Shown here: positions 5,938 to 13,403 of the stretch, one piece after another
Layout: each line of letters begins with the position of its first letter
How positions within the stretch are numbered: the first letter of the stretch is position 1
Assembly: GCA_900551815.1 (NCBI GenBank)
Contig: URXE01000020.1
Span: 1-35,356 of the forward strand
Length of the DNA: 35,356 nucleotides
DNA from: an uncultured Collinsella sp.
Lineage (GTDB): Bacteria; Actinomycetota; Coriobacteriia; Coriobacteriales; Coriobacteriaceae
Direction: 5' to 3'
Made by a program: the position numbers and the translations under genes
The notes under the pieces: generated by a model
Database searches by the model: none
Seen by the model: the letters and a program-made list of their open reading frames with translations, nothing else
Told to the model about the DNA's origin: nothing

Positions 5938-7071
5938 ATGTACATTTCCACACATCAGGCTCTGCTCGACTTTTGCCAACGCGCCCGCGAGTTCGACGCG
6001 ATTGCCGTCGATACCGAGTTTTTGCGCGAGCGCACGTTCCACCCGCGCCTGTGCTTGGTCCAGATTGCCACCCCTGCCGAGAGCGTCGCGGTCGATCCTC
6101 TGGTGATCGACGACCTGTCGCCGCTCGCCGAGCTTATGGGCGATGAGAGCGTGACCAAGGTGTTTCACGCCTGCTCGCAGGATATGGAGGTTATGCTCCA
6201 TACCGTGGGCGTGCTGCCGCGTCCTATTTTTGACACACAGGTCGCCGCCTCCTTTTTGGGCGAACGCCAGCAGATTTCCTACGGCGCGCTCGTGCAGACG
6301 TTTTGCGGCGTCTCGTTGCCCAAGACCGAGTCGCTGACCGACTGGTCGCGCCGCCCGCTGACCGATAAACAAATCGAGTACGCGATTGATGACGTCAAGT
6401 ACCTGATCGTCGCCTATACCGAGATGATGAGTCGCCTGCGCGAGCTGGGCCGGGTGGACTGGGTGCTCGATGAGTTGCGTCCGCTGGCCGATGAGTCGCA
6501 CTACCGCGCCGACCGCCATGAGGCATTCCGCAAGGTCAAGCGCATCAACTCGTGTAGCCGCCATCAGCTGGGCATCGCGCGCGAGCTTGCCGCTTGGCGC
6601 GAGGACCGCGCCGAGCGCCGCAACATCCCGCGCAAGTGGGTTATGTCCGACGATACGCTGCTGGCCCTGGTTAAACGTAATCCTGTGCGTGTTGAGGAGT
6701 TCCGCAGCATTCGCGGTACCGACCAGCTGGGGGAGCGCGACGTGGACGGCGCGCTCATGGCCATTAAGCGCGGTGCGAGCTGCCCGCACGATCGCCTGCC
6801 GCTCATGGTGCGCGGGCATCGCCAAATTTCGCCGGAGCTGGAAAGCGTGACGGACCTTATGTATGCGCTCATTCGCCTGGTCGCCGAGCGCTCGGGCGTG
6901 GCGACCTCGGTCATTGCCTCGCGCGATGACCTGGCCGATTACATCGAGCACCCCGAGCAGAGCCCCCTGCGCGAAGGCTGGCGCTTTGAGCTCGTGGGCT
7001 CGCGCCTGGACGATTTGCTCTCGGGCAATATGGGGTTGACGGTCAAAGATGGCAAAATTGAATTGCTATAG
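5938..7071 (+). CDS. rnd: Ribonuclease D
   Basis: 3'-5' exoribonuclease for tRNA and stable RNA 3' maturation. The 377 aa match the family length. The DEDDy exonuclease domain has D25 and E27 (AVDTEFLRE), D82 (HACSQDMEV), and Y148/D152 (EYAIDDVKYL). A HRDC domain follows from about 205 (SRHQLGIARELAAWREDRAE), with a more divergent C-terminal helical region. I chose the ATG at 5938, which gives the family's N-terminus; an in-frame GTG at 5902 adds 12 atypical residues and has no ribosome-binding site. The site for 5938 is also weak, so the start is not certain. Confidence 0.93.
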   Translation: MYISTHQALLDFCQRAREFDAIAVDTEFLRERTFHPRLCLVQIATPAESVAVDPLVIDDLSPLAELMGDESVTKVFHACSQDMEVMLHTVGVLPRPIFDTQVAASFLGERQQISYGALVQTFCGVSLPKTESLTDWSRRPLTDKQIEYAIDDVKYLIVAYTEMMSRLRELGRVDWVLDELRPLADESHYRADRHEAFRKVKRINSCSRHQLGIARELAAWREDRAERRNIPRKWVMSDDTLLALVKRNPVRVEEFRSIRGTDQLGERDVDGALMAIKRGASCPHDRLPLMVRGHRQISPELESVTDLMYALIRLVAERSGVATSVIASRDDLADYIEHPEQSPLREGWRFELVGSRLDDLLSGNMGLTVKDGKIELL

Positions 7072-7078
7072 GTATATA

Positions 7079-7224
7079 GTTACGCGGTTTTACCAAACCG
7101 CGTAACAGCTCGACGCTGCAAACGGCCGAGAGCGGCAATCTGACGTTCAATCGTCGCTCGCGTACCAAAGTACGCGTCGCTTCTCTTTCACGTCACCTTG
7201 CTCGCTCTCGGCCGTTTTCGCTGA
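7079..7224 (+). repeat. Intergenic palindromic element B (family 1)
   Basis: A 146-bp composite: a 12-bp hairpin (7079-7090 with 7095-7106), the block CGACGCTGC (7111-7119), a 15-bp arm (7120-7134), the core 7144-7192 with GCGTAC/GTACGC, the complementary arm (7203-7217), then TCGCTGA. The same order and near-identical length occur in element C (34939-35085), and the core matches element A. The rest of 7225-7309 leads to the next gene; a poor -10 (TAGAAT, 7269-7274) is the only promoter hint. Confidence 0.85.
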
Positions 7225-7309
7225 CATTGCCAAAACATCGATGTTGATTTGCTGGTCAGTCGAATGGGTAGAATGCCTCCAACGTGTAACTCGATTCGGA
7301 GGAATTCGC

Positions 7310-8014
7310 ATGCCTTATTACTATGGATACGGCTTTGGCATTGACCCGCTGTACCTGCTGGTTGTTCTTGTCTGCACGGTGCTTGGCCTTGCCGCGCAGA
7401 GCTATATCAACTCGACATACAAGACCTGGTCCAAGGTTCGCTCGGACGGCGACACAGGTGCCACGGTCGCTCGCCGCATGCTCAATGCCAACGGTTGTAG
7501 CGCCGTGGGCATCAAGGGCGTCGCTGGCGAGCTCACCGACCACTACAACCCGCAGGATAACAACCTGTACCTGTCGGATGCCAACCGTTCGGGCGGGTCG
7601 GTCGCAAGCGTTGCCGTCGCCTGCCACGAGGCGGGCCATGCCGCTCAGCGTCAAAGCGGCTACGCCATGATGAAGGTACGCACCGCTTTGGTTCCCGTCG
7701 TCAACTTTACCCAGAGCACCTGGACGATCGTGCTGCTCATGGGCCTGTTCATGAACGTCGCGGGGCTCACGACCCTCGCGCTGGTCTTCTTCTCGTTTAG
7801 CGTGCTGTTCCAACTCGTTACGCTGCCTGTCGAGATTGATGCCAGTCGACGCGCCGTGGCGTATATCGAGCAGTCGGGTATGAGTTCCAAGCAGGTCAAC
7901 GGCGCCAAGAAGGTGCTGACGGCAGCCGCGCTTACCTATGTGGCCGCAGCGCTCACCTCGATTATTCAGCTGCTCTATCTTATGGCTCGCTACAACAGAA
8001 ACTCCAACCGATAA
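7310..8014 (+). CDS. YugP-type membrane zinc metallopeptidase
   Basis: Membrane-embedded zinc protease of the YugP/DUF2268-like group (Pfam Zn_peptidase_2), substrate unknown. The 234 aa start at the ATG at 7310 after CGGAGG. An N-terminal membrane helix (about 12-30) precedes a cytoplasmic segment with the zinc motif H106-E-A-G-H110, then two or three C-terminal helices (about 125-168 and 205-228) and the conserved PVEIDASRRA motif, whose Asp/Glu may supply the third ligand. The length is normal. It stands alone between element B and a strong hairpin, so it is probably monocistronic. Confidence 0.9.
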   Translation: MPYYYGYGFGIDPLYLLVVLVCTVLGLAAQSYINSTYKTWSKVRSDGDTGATVARRMLNANGCSAVGIKGVAGELTDHYNPQDNNLYLSDANRSGGSVASVAVACHEAGHAAQRQSGYAMMKVRTALVPVVNFTQSTWTIVLLMGLFMNVAGLTTLALVFFSFSVLFQLVTLPVEIDASRRAVAYIEQSGMSSKQVNGAKKVLTAAALTYVAAALTSIIQLLYLMARYNRNSNR

Positions 8015-8030
8015 CAAATGGGACAGGCAG

Positions 8031-8060
8031 GCGCCGCGGGGATTCGTGTCCTCGCGGCGC
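8031..8060 (+). terminator. GC-rich hairpin between yugP-like gene and xseA
   Basis: A 12-bp stem (8031-8042 with 8049-8060, one mismatch) and 6-nt loop, 17 bases after the peptidase stop. Only a poor T-tract follows, so termination may be partial. Confidence 0.5.
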
Positions 8061-8129
8061 TGTACTATGTGTTGGACTTAAATTTGCGCAGGGCCGGAGC
8101 CCATGTGCACGATGACGAAAGGAGGCTGC

Positions 8130-9581
8130 GTGGCAGGCTGGAATCTGACCGGCAATACCGTTTCCGCCGAGTTCGACGGATCGGACGAGCAGGAGCGCAA
8201 AGAGCTCAGCGTGAGCCAAGCGGTGGAGATCGCCGCCGGTGCGCTCGATGCCATTCCGCAGCTGAGCGTCCTGGGCGAGGTCACGGGCTTCCGTGGCCCC
8301 AATGCCCGAAGCGGCCACTGCTACTTCCAGATTAAGGACGACTCGGCGGCCGTCGACTGCATCATCTGGAAGGGCGCCTACCTTAAGCGCACCTTCGATC
8401 TGCGCGACGGCATGCAGGTAAGCTTTAAGGGCAGCTTCAATCTCTACAAGCCTACGGGTCGCATGAGCTTCGTCGCCCGCTCGTTCTCGCTGGCGGGGGA
8501 GGGCCTGCTGCGTCAACAGGTGGCGCAGTTGGCCGAAAAGCTACGCCGCGAGGGGCTGATGGACGAGTCCCGTAAACGCCGCATCCCGGTGTTTTGCTCA
8601 CGCGTGGCGGTCGTCACCTCGCTTTCTGGCGCGGTAATCGACGACGTTAAGCGTACGCTGCGCCGTCGCAACCCGCTCGTCGAGCTTGTCTGCGTGGGCG
8701 CAAAAGTCCAGGGCGAGGGTGCGCCGGAAGAGCTTATTGAAGGCTTGCGCCGCGCCGCTGCCATTACGCCGGCGCCCGATTGCATTTTGCTCGTGCGTGG
8801 CGGCGGTTCCTTCGAGGACCTCATGACCTTTAACGACGAGGAGCTTGCCCGTGCGGTGGCAGCCTGTCCCGTGCCTGTGGTAACGGGTATTGGGCATGAG
8901 CCCGATACCTCGATTTGCGACATGGTGAGCGACCGTCGCGCCTCTACGCCCACGGCGGCGGCAGAATCGGTGGCACCGGCTATGACGGAGTTGGCCGACG
9001 TGCTCGAGGCGCGCCATCAGCGTCTGGGCGCCGCGATGGCTTCGATGATCGGGTCGGATCAGGTCGATCTGGAAATGCTCGACCAGCGCGGTCGTCGTGC
9101 CTGGGATACCTATACGGCTCGTCTGGGCGACGCGCTCGATGCGGCCGCATGCCGCCCGTGCCTCAACGATCCGACGTTTATGGTCGAGCGTCGCGAGTCT
9201 GAGCTTGCCCTGACGGCCGATCGTCTGTCCGGCGCCATAACGCGTTCGGTTGGGGCCTTCCGCTCCAACTTCGAGCGTCTGCCCGAGCGCTTGGTCGCAA
9301 GCACCTCGGGGCTCGATGGCAAGCGTCATGCGCTCACGCTTGCGAGTTCCCGTCTGGAGCATCAGGGACGTACGATGCTTAGCAAACCCGCGTCCGAACT
9401 GGGCCGTGCGGCAGCCTCGCTCGATGCCCTGTCGCCGCTCAAGGTGCTTGCCCGCGGCTATTCCATTGCATATAGCGAAGCTGGTGTGGCTACGAGCGCC
9501 AAGACCTTTAAGCCAGGCGACGCCATTCGCGTGCGTATGGCAGACGGCAACGTGGCGGCAACGGTCGATACGGTCGAGTAA
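8130..9581 (+). CDS. xseA: Exodeoxyribonuclease VII large subunit
   Basis: Large catalytic subunit of exonuclease VII, which degrades single-stranded DNA to oligonucleotides in repair and in removing toxic ssDNA. Order: N-terminal OB-fold (about residues 30-125, LSVLGEVTGFRGPNARSGHC), the catalytic domain (about 130-350, with VVTSLSGAVIDD, RGGGSFEDL, and TGIGHEPDTSICDMVSD leading to RASTPTAAAE), then a coiled-coil region that binds XseB and a C-terminal GYSI/ARVMADG-like cap (LARGYSIAYS). I chose GTG 8130, directly downstream of AAAGGAGG, over ATG 8103, which has only GGAG at 3 nt; the spacing of 4 nt is short, so this is tentative. xseB follows after 42 bp. Confidence 0.93.
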   Translation: MAGWNLTGNTVSAEFDGSDEQERKELSVSQAVEIAAGALDAIPQLSVLGEVTGFRGPNARSGHCYFQIKDDSAAVDCIIWKGAYLKRTFDLRDGMQVSFKGSFNLYKPTGRMSFVARSFSLAGEGLLRQQVAQLAEKLRREGLMDESRKRRIPVFCSRVAVVTSLSGAVIDDVKRTLRRRNPLVELVCVGAKVQGEGAPEELIEGLRRAAAITPAPDCILLVRGGGSFEDLMTFNDEELARAVAACPVPVVTGIGHEPDTSICDMVSDRRASTPTAAAESVAPAMTELADVLEARHQRLGAAMASMIGSDQVDLEMLDQRGRRAWDTYTARLGDALDAAACRPCLNDPTFMVERRESELALTADRLSGAITRSVGAFRSNFERLPERLVASTSGLDGKRHALTLASSRLEHQGRTMLSKPASELGRAAASLDALSPLKVLARGYSIAYSEAGVATSAKTFKPGDAIRVRMADGNVAATVDTVE

Positions 9582-9623
9582 GCCGTGTTTCATAGCGATA
9601 AACCTTTAGGAAAGGAAACAGAT

Positions 9624-9890
9624 ATGGCAGAGAAGACCCCGGTCGAGCAGCTTACGTACAAGCAGGCTTCTCAGGAGTTGGAGCTCATCATCCGCAGCTT
9701 GGAGTCGGGCGATATGGAGCTCGAGGAGTCGCTTGAGAGCTATACCCGCGGCGTCGAGCTCCTTAAGAGCCTGCGCACCCGCCTGTCCGATGCCGAGCAG
9801 AAGGTCTCGGTGCTCCTTAAGGACGTCGACGGCAACGACGTGCTCGCCGACGGCGAGGCCGCCAACACCGACGACAACCTCTCGTTCTAA
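9624..9890 (+). CDS. xseB: Exodeoxyribonuclease VII small subunit
   Basis: Small subunit of exonuclease VII. The 88 aa form a helical hairpin: SQELELIIRSLESGDMELEE with the family signature (I/L)-E-x-G-(D/E)-x-x-L-E-E-S-L, followed by YTRGVELLKSLRTRLSDAEQ. Several XseB chains coat the XseA coiled coil. The ATG at 9624 follows AGGAAAGG at good spacing. A 20-residue acidic tail rich in Asp/Asn is less conserved. It is in an operon with xseA and a large palindrome ends the unit. Confidence 0.95.
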   Translation: MAEKTPVEQLTYKQASQELELIIRSLESGDMELEESLESYTRGVELLKSLRTRLSDAEQKVSVLLKDVDGNDVLADGEAANTDDNLSF

Positions 9891-9911
9891 CTACCTCGCA
9901 GCCTACTTTGG

Positions 9912-10020
9912 GGTAGTCTTTTTGGGACGGGACTTTTTTGACTACCCTTGCGCGACGGCTTGCCGAGTGTTTGCGCTTGCGAAAAAGTAGTCAAAAAAGC
10001 CCCGTCCCAAAAAGACTACC
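9912..10020. repeat. Intergenic element D: 34-bp inverted repeat
   Basis: Left arm 9912-9945 and right arm 9987-10020 are complementary over 34 bp with one mismatch, leaving a 41-nt loop that has a small cggc/gccg hairpin. It fills the whole gap between xseB and the HIT gene and could end transcription in both directions because both arms hold T or A runs. The arm carries TGGGACGGG, also present in element H. Confidence 0.9.
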
Positions 10021-10045
10021 TTGGTCTGTGAGAAAGGAACCAACC

Positions 10046-10381
10046 ATGTGTGGTTGCATCTTCTGCAAAATCGCCAACCACGAGATCCCCTCGACCGTTG
10101 TCTATGAGGACGACCAGGTCATCGCGTTCGACGACCTCAATCCCCAGGCGCCGGTCCACACGCTCGTGATTCCCAAGAAGCACTACAGCGACATCGCCGA
10201 CAACGTACCGGCCGAGACCATGGGCGCCATGGCCCACGCCATCCAGGAGGTCGCTAAGGCCAAGGGCCTGGAGGACGGTTTCCGCGTCATCTCCAATAAG
10301 GGCGTCAACGCCGGCCAGACCGTCATGCACTTCCACATGCACGTTCTCGGCGGCAAGAACCTGGGCGAGAACCTCATCTGA
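10046..10381 (+). CDS. HIT-family nucleotide hydrolase/transferase (HinT-like)
   Basis: Histidine-triad protein of 111 aa, typically a purine nucleoside phosphoramidase acting on AMP-lysine-type substrates. It has the N-terminal CIFCKIANHEIPSTVVYED signature, with Cys residues that may bind zinc, the central LVIPKKHYSDI motif, and the active-site triad HFHMHV followed by LGG near residue 96. The start at 10046 is supported by GAGAAAGGAA. It stands between element D and the acetate kinase genes. Confidence 0.95.
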   Translation: MCGCIFCKIANHEIPSTVVYEDDQVIAFDDLNPQAPVHTLVIPKKHYSDIADNVPAETMGAMAHAIQEVAKAKGLEDGFRVISNKGVNAGQTVMHFHMHVLGGKNLGENLI

Positions 10382-10528
10382 GGGCGCCTCTTCCGTGCAA
10401 TGAAACGGAAGCTCAGGCACCGATAACTTATATATCAACGCAATAAACCCGAGCGCGAGGGCGTTTGGGTTTATTATTGAAGCGTATGTAACCTGGCGGC
10501 GCCACACCGCCTGTTAGTAGGGAGACAC
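10382..10528 (+). promoter_or_regulatory. Leader of the first acetate kinase gene
   Basis: Gene-free 147 bp. It holds a stem-loop right after the HIT stop (cttccgt/acggaag within 10386-10417) and a second one, AATAAACCC/GGGTTTATT, at 10442-10450 and 10467-10475. The 8-mer GATAACTT (10422-10429) also occurs upstream of the second acetate kinase gene (11801-11808), each time followed by T/A-rich DNA. I see no clean -35/-10 pair. Confidence 0.35.
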
Positions 10529-11707
10529 ATGAACGTTCTGGTCGTCAACGCAGGATCTTCGACCCTCAAGTATCAGGTCATCGATACCAAGTCCCACAAG
10601 GTGTCCGCAAAGGGCTCCTGCGAGCGCGTCTGCTTTACCGGCGGTACCTTCACTCACGCTGCCAACGGTTCCAAGAAAGTGACCGAGAACATCGAGTTCC
10701 CCGACCACAAAGTCGCCATCGAGGTCGTCCTGAAGGACCTCGAGGCCAACGGCGTCAAGATCGAGGGCATCGGCCACCGTATCGTTCAGGGCGGTTGGTA
10801 CTTCGGCGATTCCTCCCTCGTCGACGAGGACGTCCTCGCCAAGATCCGCGAGGTCGCTCCGCTCGCCCCGCTGCACAACAACCCCGAGGCCAACGTTATC
10901 GAGTACTGCCTCGAGCAGTATCCCGACCTGCCCAACGTCACGGTCTACGACACTGCTTTCCACTTCAATATGCCCGAGGTCGCCAAGACCTACGCCCTGC
11001 CCAAGGACGTCTGCGACAAGCTGCACATCCGTAAGTACGGCGCCCACGGCACCAGCTACCGCTACATCTCCAAGAAGGTTGCCGAGATGACCAACGGCGA
11101 GGCCCGCAAGGTCGTCGTGTGCCACATCGGTTCCGGCGCTTCCCTGTGCGCCATCGAGGACGGCAAGTGCATGGACACCACCATGGGCTTGACGCCGCTC
11201 GACGGTGTCATGATGGGCACCCGCTGCGGCTCCATCGACCCTGCTACCGTGTGCTACCTGCAGCGCGAAGGTGGCTACACCTTCGACGAGGTCGACGAGA
11301 TGATGAACAAGAAGTCCGGCCTTTTGGCTGTGACCGGCGGCAAGACCAACGACTGCCGCAACGTCGAGGAGCTCGCCGCTGCTGGTGACCCCGAGGCCCA
11401 GCTCGCCTTCGATATGTTCGTTTACAAGATTGCCGCCAAGGCTGCCGAGATGGCCACTTCCATGTGCGGCATGGACACCCTGGTCTTTACCGCCGGCATC
11501 GGCGAGCACGCTCCGGCTGTCCGCGCCGGCGTGGCCGATCGTCTGGCCTTTATGGGCGTCAAGATGGACCATGCCCGCAACGCTCTGCGTGGCGACGGCG
11601 CTTGGTGCCTGTCCGCCAAGGATTCCAAGGTCAAGATCTTCGTCATCCCCACGGATGAGGAGTTCATGATCGCCTCCGACGTCGAGCGCATCGTCAACAG
11701 CAAGTAA
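10529..11707 (+). CDS. ackA: Acetate kinase paralogue 1 (variant active site)
   Basis: ASKHA-fold acetate kinase (acetyl phosphate + ADP to acetate + ATP). 392 aa, full length. Family landmarks: N7-A-G-S-S-T-L-K, G-H-R84-I-V, D141 in VYDTAFH, GAHGTS, and TTMGLTPLDG followed by MMGTRCGSIDP. Three usually invariant sites differ from paralogue 2: HGTSHRY reads HGTSYRY (Y177), HLGNGAS reads HIGSGAS (S202), and GIGEN reads GIGEH (H327). In both paralogues the usual GHRVVHGG reads GHRIVQGG. The ATG at 10529 has AGGGAG. A terminator separates it from the second ack gene. Altered residues near phosphate and acetate may change kinetics or substrate; that is inference. Confidence 0.93.
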   Translation: MNVLVVNAGSSTLKYQVIDTKSHKVSAKGSCERVCFTGGTFTHAANGSKKVTENIEFPDHKVAIEVVLKDLEANGVKIEGIGHRIVQGGWYFGDSSLVDEDVLAKIREVAPLAPLHNNPEANVIEYCLEQYPDLPNVTVYDTAFHFNMPEVAKTYALPKDVCDKLHIRKYGAHGTSYRYISKKVAEMTNGEARKVVVCHIGSGASLCAIEDGKCMDTTMGLTPLDGVMMGTRCGSIDPATVCYLQREGGYTFDEVDEMMNKKSGLLAVTGGKTNDCRNVEELAAAGDPEAQLAFDMFVYKIAAKAAEMATSMCGMDTLVFTAGIGEHAPAVRAGVADRLAFMGVKMDHARNALRGDGAWCLSAKDSKVKIFVIPTDEEFMIASDVERIVNSK

Positions 11708-11718
11708 TTGCAAGAGGG

Positions 11719-11757
11719 GAGGGGCTGGACGACCAAGTGCCGTTCAGCCCCTCTTTT
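11719..11757 (+). terminator. Intrinsic terminator after ack paralogue 1
   Basis: A 12-bp stem (11719-11730 with 11742-11753, one G-U) and 11-nt loop, followed by TTTT. Starting 12 bp after the stop codon, it makes the first ack gene a separate transcript. The following 114 bp to the second ack gene carry the shared GATAACTT 8-mer (11801-11808) and presumably that gene's promoter. Confidence 0.85.
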
Positions 11758-11871
11758 GCGCTCGTTGGGCGATATGCCTGATAGCTATTTATCAAGATGT
11801 GATAACTTCTTATTAAAATGCGGTCGCCTTAAGAGGTCTGCGTCGACCGTATTGCACTGCAAAGGAGTCTC

Positions 11872-13050
11872 ATGAACGTACTTGTTGTCAACGCCGGCAG
11901 CTCAAGCCTTAAATATCAGCTTCTGGATACCGATACCCGCGAGGTTTTCGCCAAGGGCAACTGCGAGCGTATCGGCTCGGAGATGGGCGTCTTTGGCCAC
12001 TCCGAGAACGGTGGTGCCAAGCAGACCGAGGAGATTCCTTTTCCCGATCATCGCTCTGCCATTGCGCGCGTGCTCGAGGAGCTCGAGAAGACCGACTTTA
12101 CGATCGATGGCATCGGCCACCGTATCGTTCAGGGCGGCTGGCACTTCGATGATTCCGCGGTCGTTGACGATGAGGTCATGGCTAAGATCCTTGAGGTGGC
12201 CCCGCTTGCCCCGCTGCACAATTACGGCGAGGCCGCGGCAATCGAATACTGCCGCGAGAAGTATCCGGAGCTGCCCAATGTGGCCGTCTTCGACACCTCG
12301 TTCCACATGACCATGCCCGAGGTCGCCTACACCTACGCGCTGCCCAAGGACGTGTGCGACAAGTACCACGTGCGCAAGTACGGCGCGCACGGTACGAGCC
12401 ACCGTTACGAGTGGATGATGGCCAAGGAGATCCTGGGCTCGCGTTGCCACCGCCTGCTTTCGTGCCATCTGGGCAACGGTGCTTCGCTTGCCGCCATTGA
12501 GGACGGCGTTTGCCGCGATACCACGATGGGCCTCACGCCGCTTGATGGCCTGATGATGGGTACCCGTTGCGGCTCCATCGACCCGGCCACCGTGTGCTAC
12601 CTGCAGCGCGAGGGCGGCTACAGTTACCAGGAAGTCGACGACATGATGAACAAGCAGTCCGGTCTGCTTGCCATCTCGGGCATCTCCAACGATGCCCGCG
12701 ACATCCGTACGCGCGCCTCCGAGGGAGACGAGCACTGCCTGCTCGCCTTCGATATGTTCGCCTACAAGGCCATGCAGCAGGCCGGTTCCATGATCGCTTC
12801 CATGGCGGGCGTGGACACCATCACCTTTACCGCCGGCATCGGCGAGAACGACTGGTCGATCCGCAAGGCTTTCTGCGACTGCTTCGAGTGGCTGGGCGTA
12901 CGCATCGACAACAACAAGAACCGCGAGGCCGTGGGCAACGGCCCGCAGGTCATCAGCGCCGCCGGCTCTTCCGTCACGGTCATGGTCATCCCCACCGACG
13001 AGGAATACATGATCGCCCACGACGTCGAGCGTCTAACCAAGAACAACTAA
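11872..13050 (+). CDS. ackA: Acetate kinase paralogue 2 (canonical)
   Basis: Second full-length acetate kinase (392 aa), clearly homologous to the upstream copy along its length and to the standard family. Active-site motifs are canonical here: NAGSSSLKYQ at the N-terminus, R84, D141 in FDTSFHM, HGTSHRY with H177, HLGNGAS with N202, TTMGLTPLDG and GIGEN. It is therefore the likelier main AckA partner of the phosphotransacetylase encoded convergently at 13404-14384. The start at 11872 follows AAAGGAG. It should provide ATP from acetyl phosphate during fermentation. Two ack copies side by side with no pta between them is unusual. Confidence 0.95.
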   Translation: MNVLVVNAGSSSLKYQLLDTDTREVFAKGNCERIGSEMGVFGHSENGGAKQTEEIPFPDHRSAIARVLEELEKTDFTIDGIGHRIVQGGWHFDDSAVVDDEVMAKILEVAPLAPLHNYGEAAAIEYCREKYPELPNVAVFDTSFHMTMPEVAYTYALPKDVCDKYHVRKYGAHGTSHRYEWMMAKEILGSRCHRLLSCHLGNGASLAAIEDGVCRDTTMGLTPLDGLMMGTRCGSIDPATVCYLQREGGYSYQEVDDMMNKQSGLLAISGISNDARDIRTRASEGDEHCLLAFDMFAYKAMQQAGSMIASMAGVDTITFTAGIGENDWSIRKAFCDCFEWLGVRIDNNKNREAVGNGPQVISAAGSSVTVMVIPTDEEYMIAHDVERLTKNN

Positions 13051-13073
13051 CGCGCGCATTTGCAAGTAGACGA

Positions 13074-13107
13074 AAGGTCTCCAGAGCAACAGCTCCGGAG
13101 GCCTTTT
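13074..13107 (+). terminator. Terminator after ack paralogue 2
   Basis: Imperfect 13-bp stem (aggtctccagagc with gctccggaggcct; one G-U and one mismatch) and short loop, followed by TTTTT. It lies 24 bp after the stop codon. Confidence 0.8.
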
Positions 13108-13108
13108 T

Positions 13109-13243
13109 ACTAGCAGGCGGAAATTCCAGTCCCAAAGCGATCGCCACCAGCAACGCCTGCGCTCCCAACAACGGCACCCATCCGTTCAGATTTTTCAGCC
13201 CCAGCTCGTAGTCAAGCCGCCGTCCATTCCAGATGCCCTGAAT
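13109..13243 (-). pseudogene. Possible relic of a membrane-protein gene
   Basis: On the minus strand about 45 codons read as plausible protein, IQGIWNGRRLDYELGLKNLN, then a hydrophobic stretch GWVPLLGAQALLVAIALGLE, with a sensible codon pattern. The frame has no start with a ribosome-binding site: upstream it runs into palindrome E and downstream through the ackA terminator. I do not recognise the family. It may be the remaining 3' part of a lost gene or chance coding. Confidence 0.25.
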
Positions 13244-13260
13244 GCTACGTGGCGGTAGAA

Positions 13261-13385
13261 GGCCGTACGGGCTAACCCCTGAAAACAATCCGCAGACCAG
13301 AAACGCCCCCGTTCGTAGCTCCGGAGGAGCAGAACGGGGGCGTTTCATTGGTCGAGGACGTTTTCAGGGGTTAACCCGTACGGCC
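13261..13385. repeat. Intergenic element E: nested cruciform
   Basis: Outer arms 13261-13286 and 13360-13385 are complementary over 26 bp with one mismatch. Inside is a perfect 14-bp stem (13301-13314 with 13332-13345) capped by a 5-bp stem (13317-13321 with 13325-13329). The inner AAACGCCCCCGTTC hairpin looks like a bidirectional terminator. It sits between the convergent ackA and pta genes. Confidence 0.9.
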
Positions 13386-13403
13386 TTCGGGCGAGTGCGT
13401 ACG

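Noticed and set aside
7079..7224. tRNA or riboswitch in the hairpin-rich gap before the YugP gene
   Set aside because: No cloverleaf, T-loop or known aptamer pattern; the structure is explained by repeat family 1.
10514..13020. Long minus-strand frames opposite both acetate kinases
   Set aside because: Codon-bias shadows of well-supported plus-strand genes.
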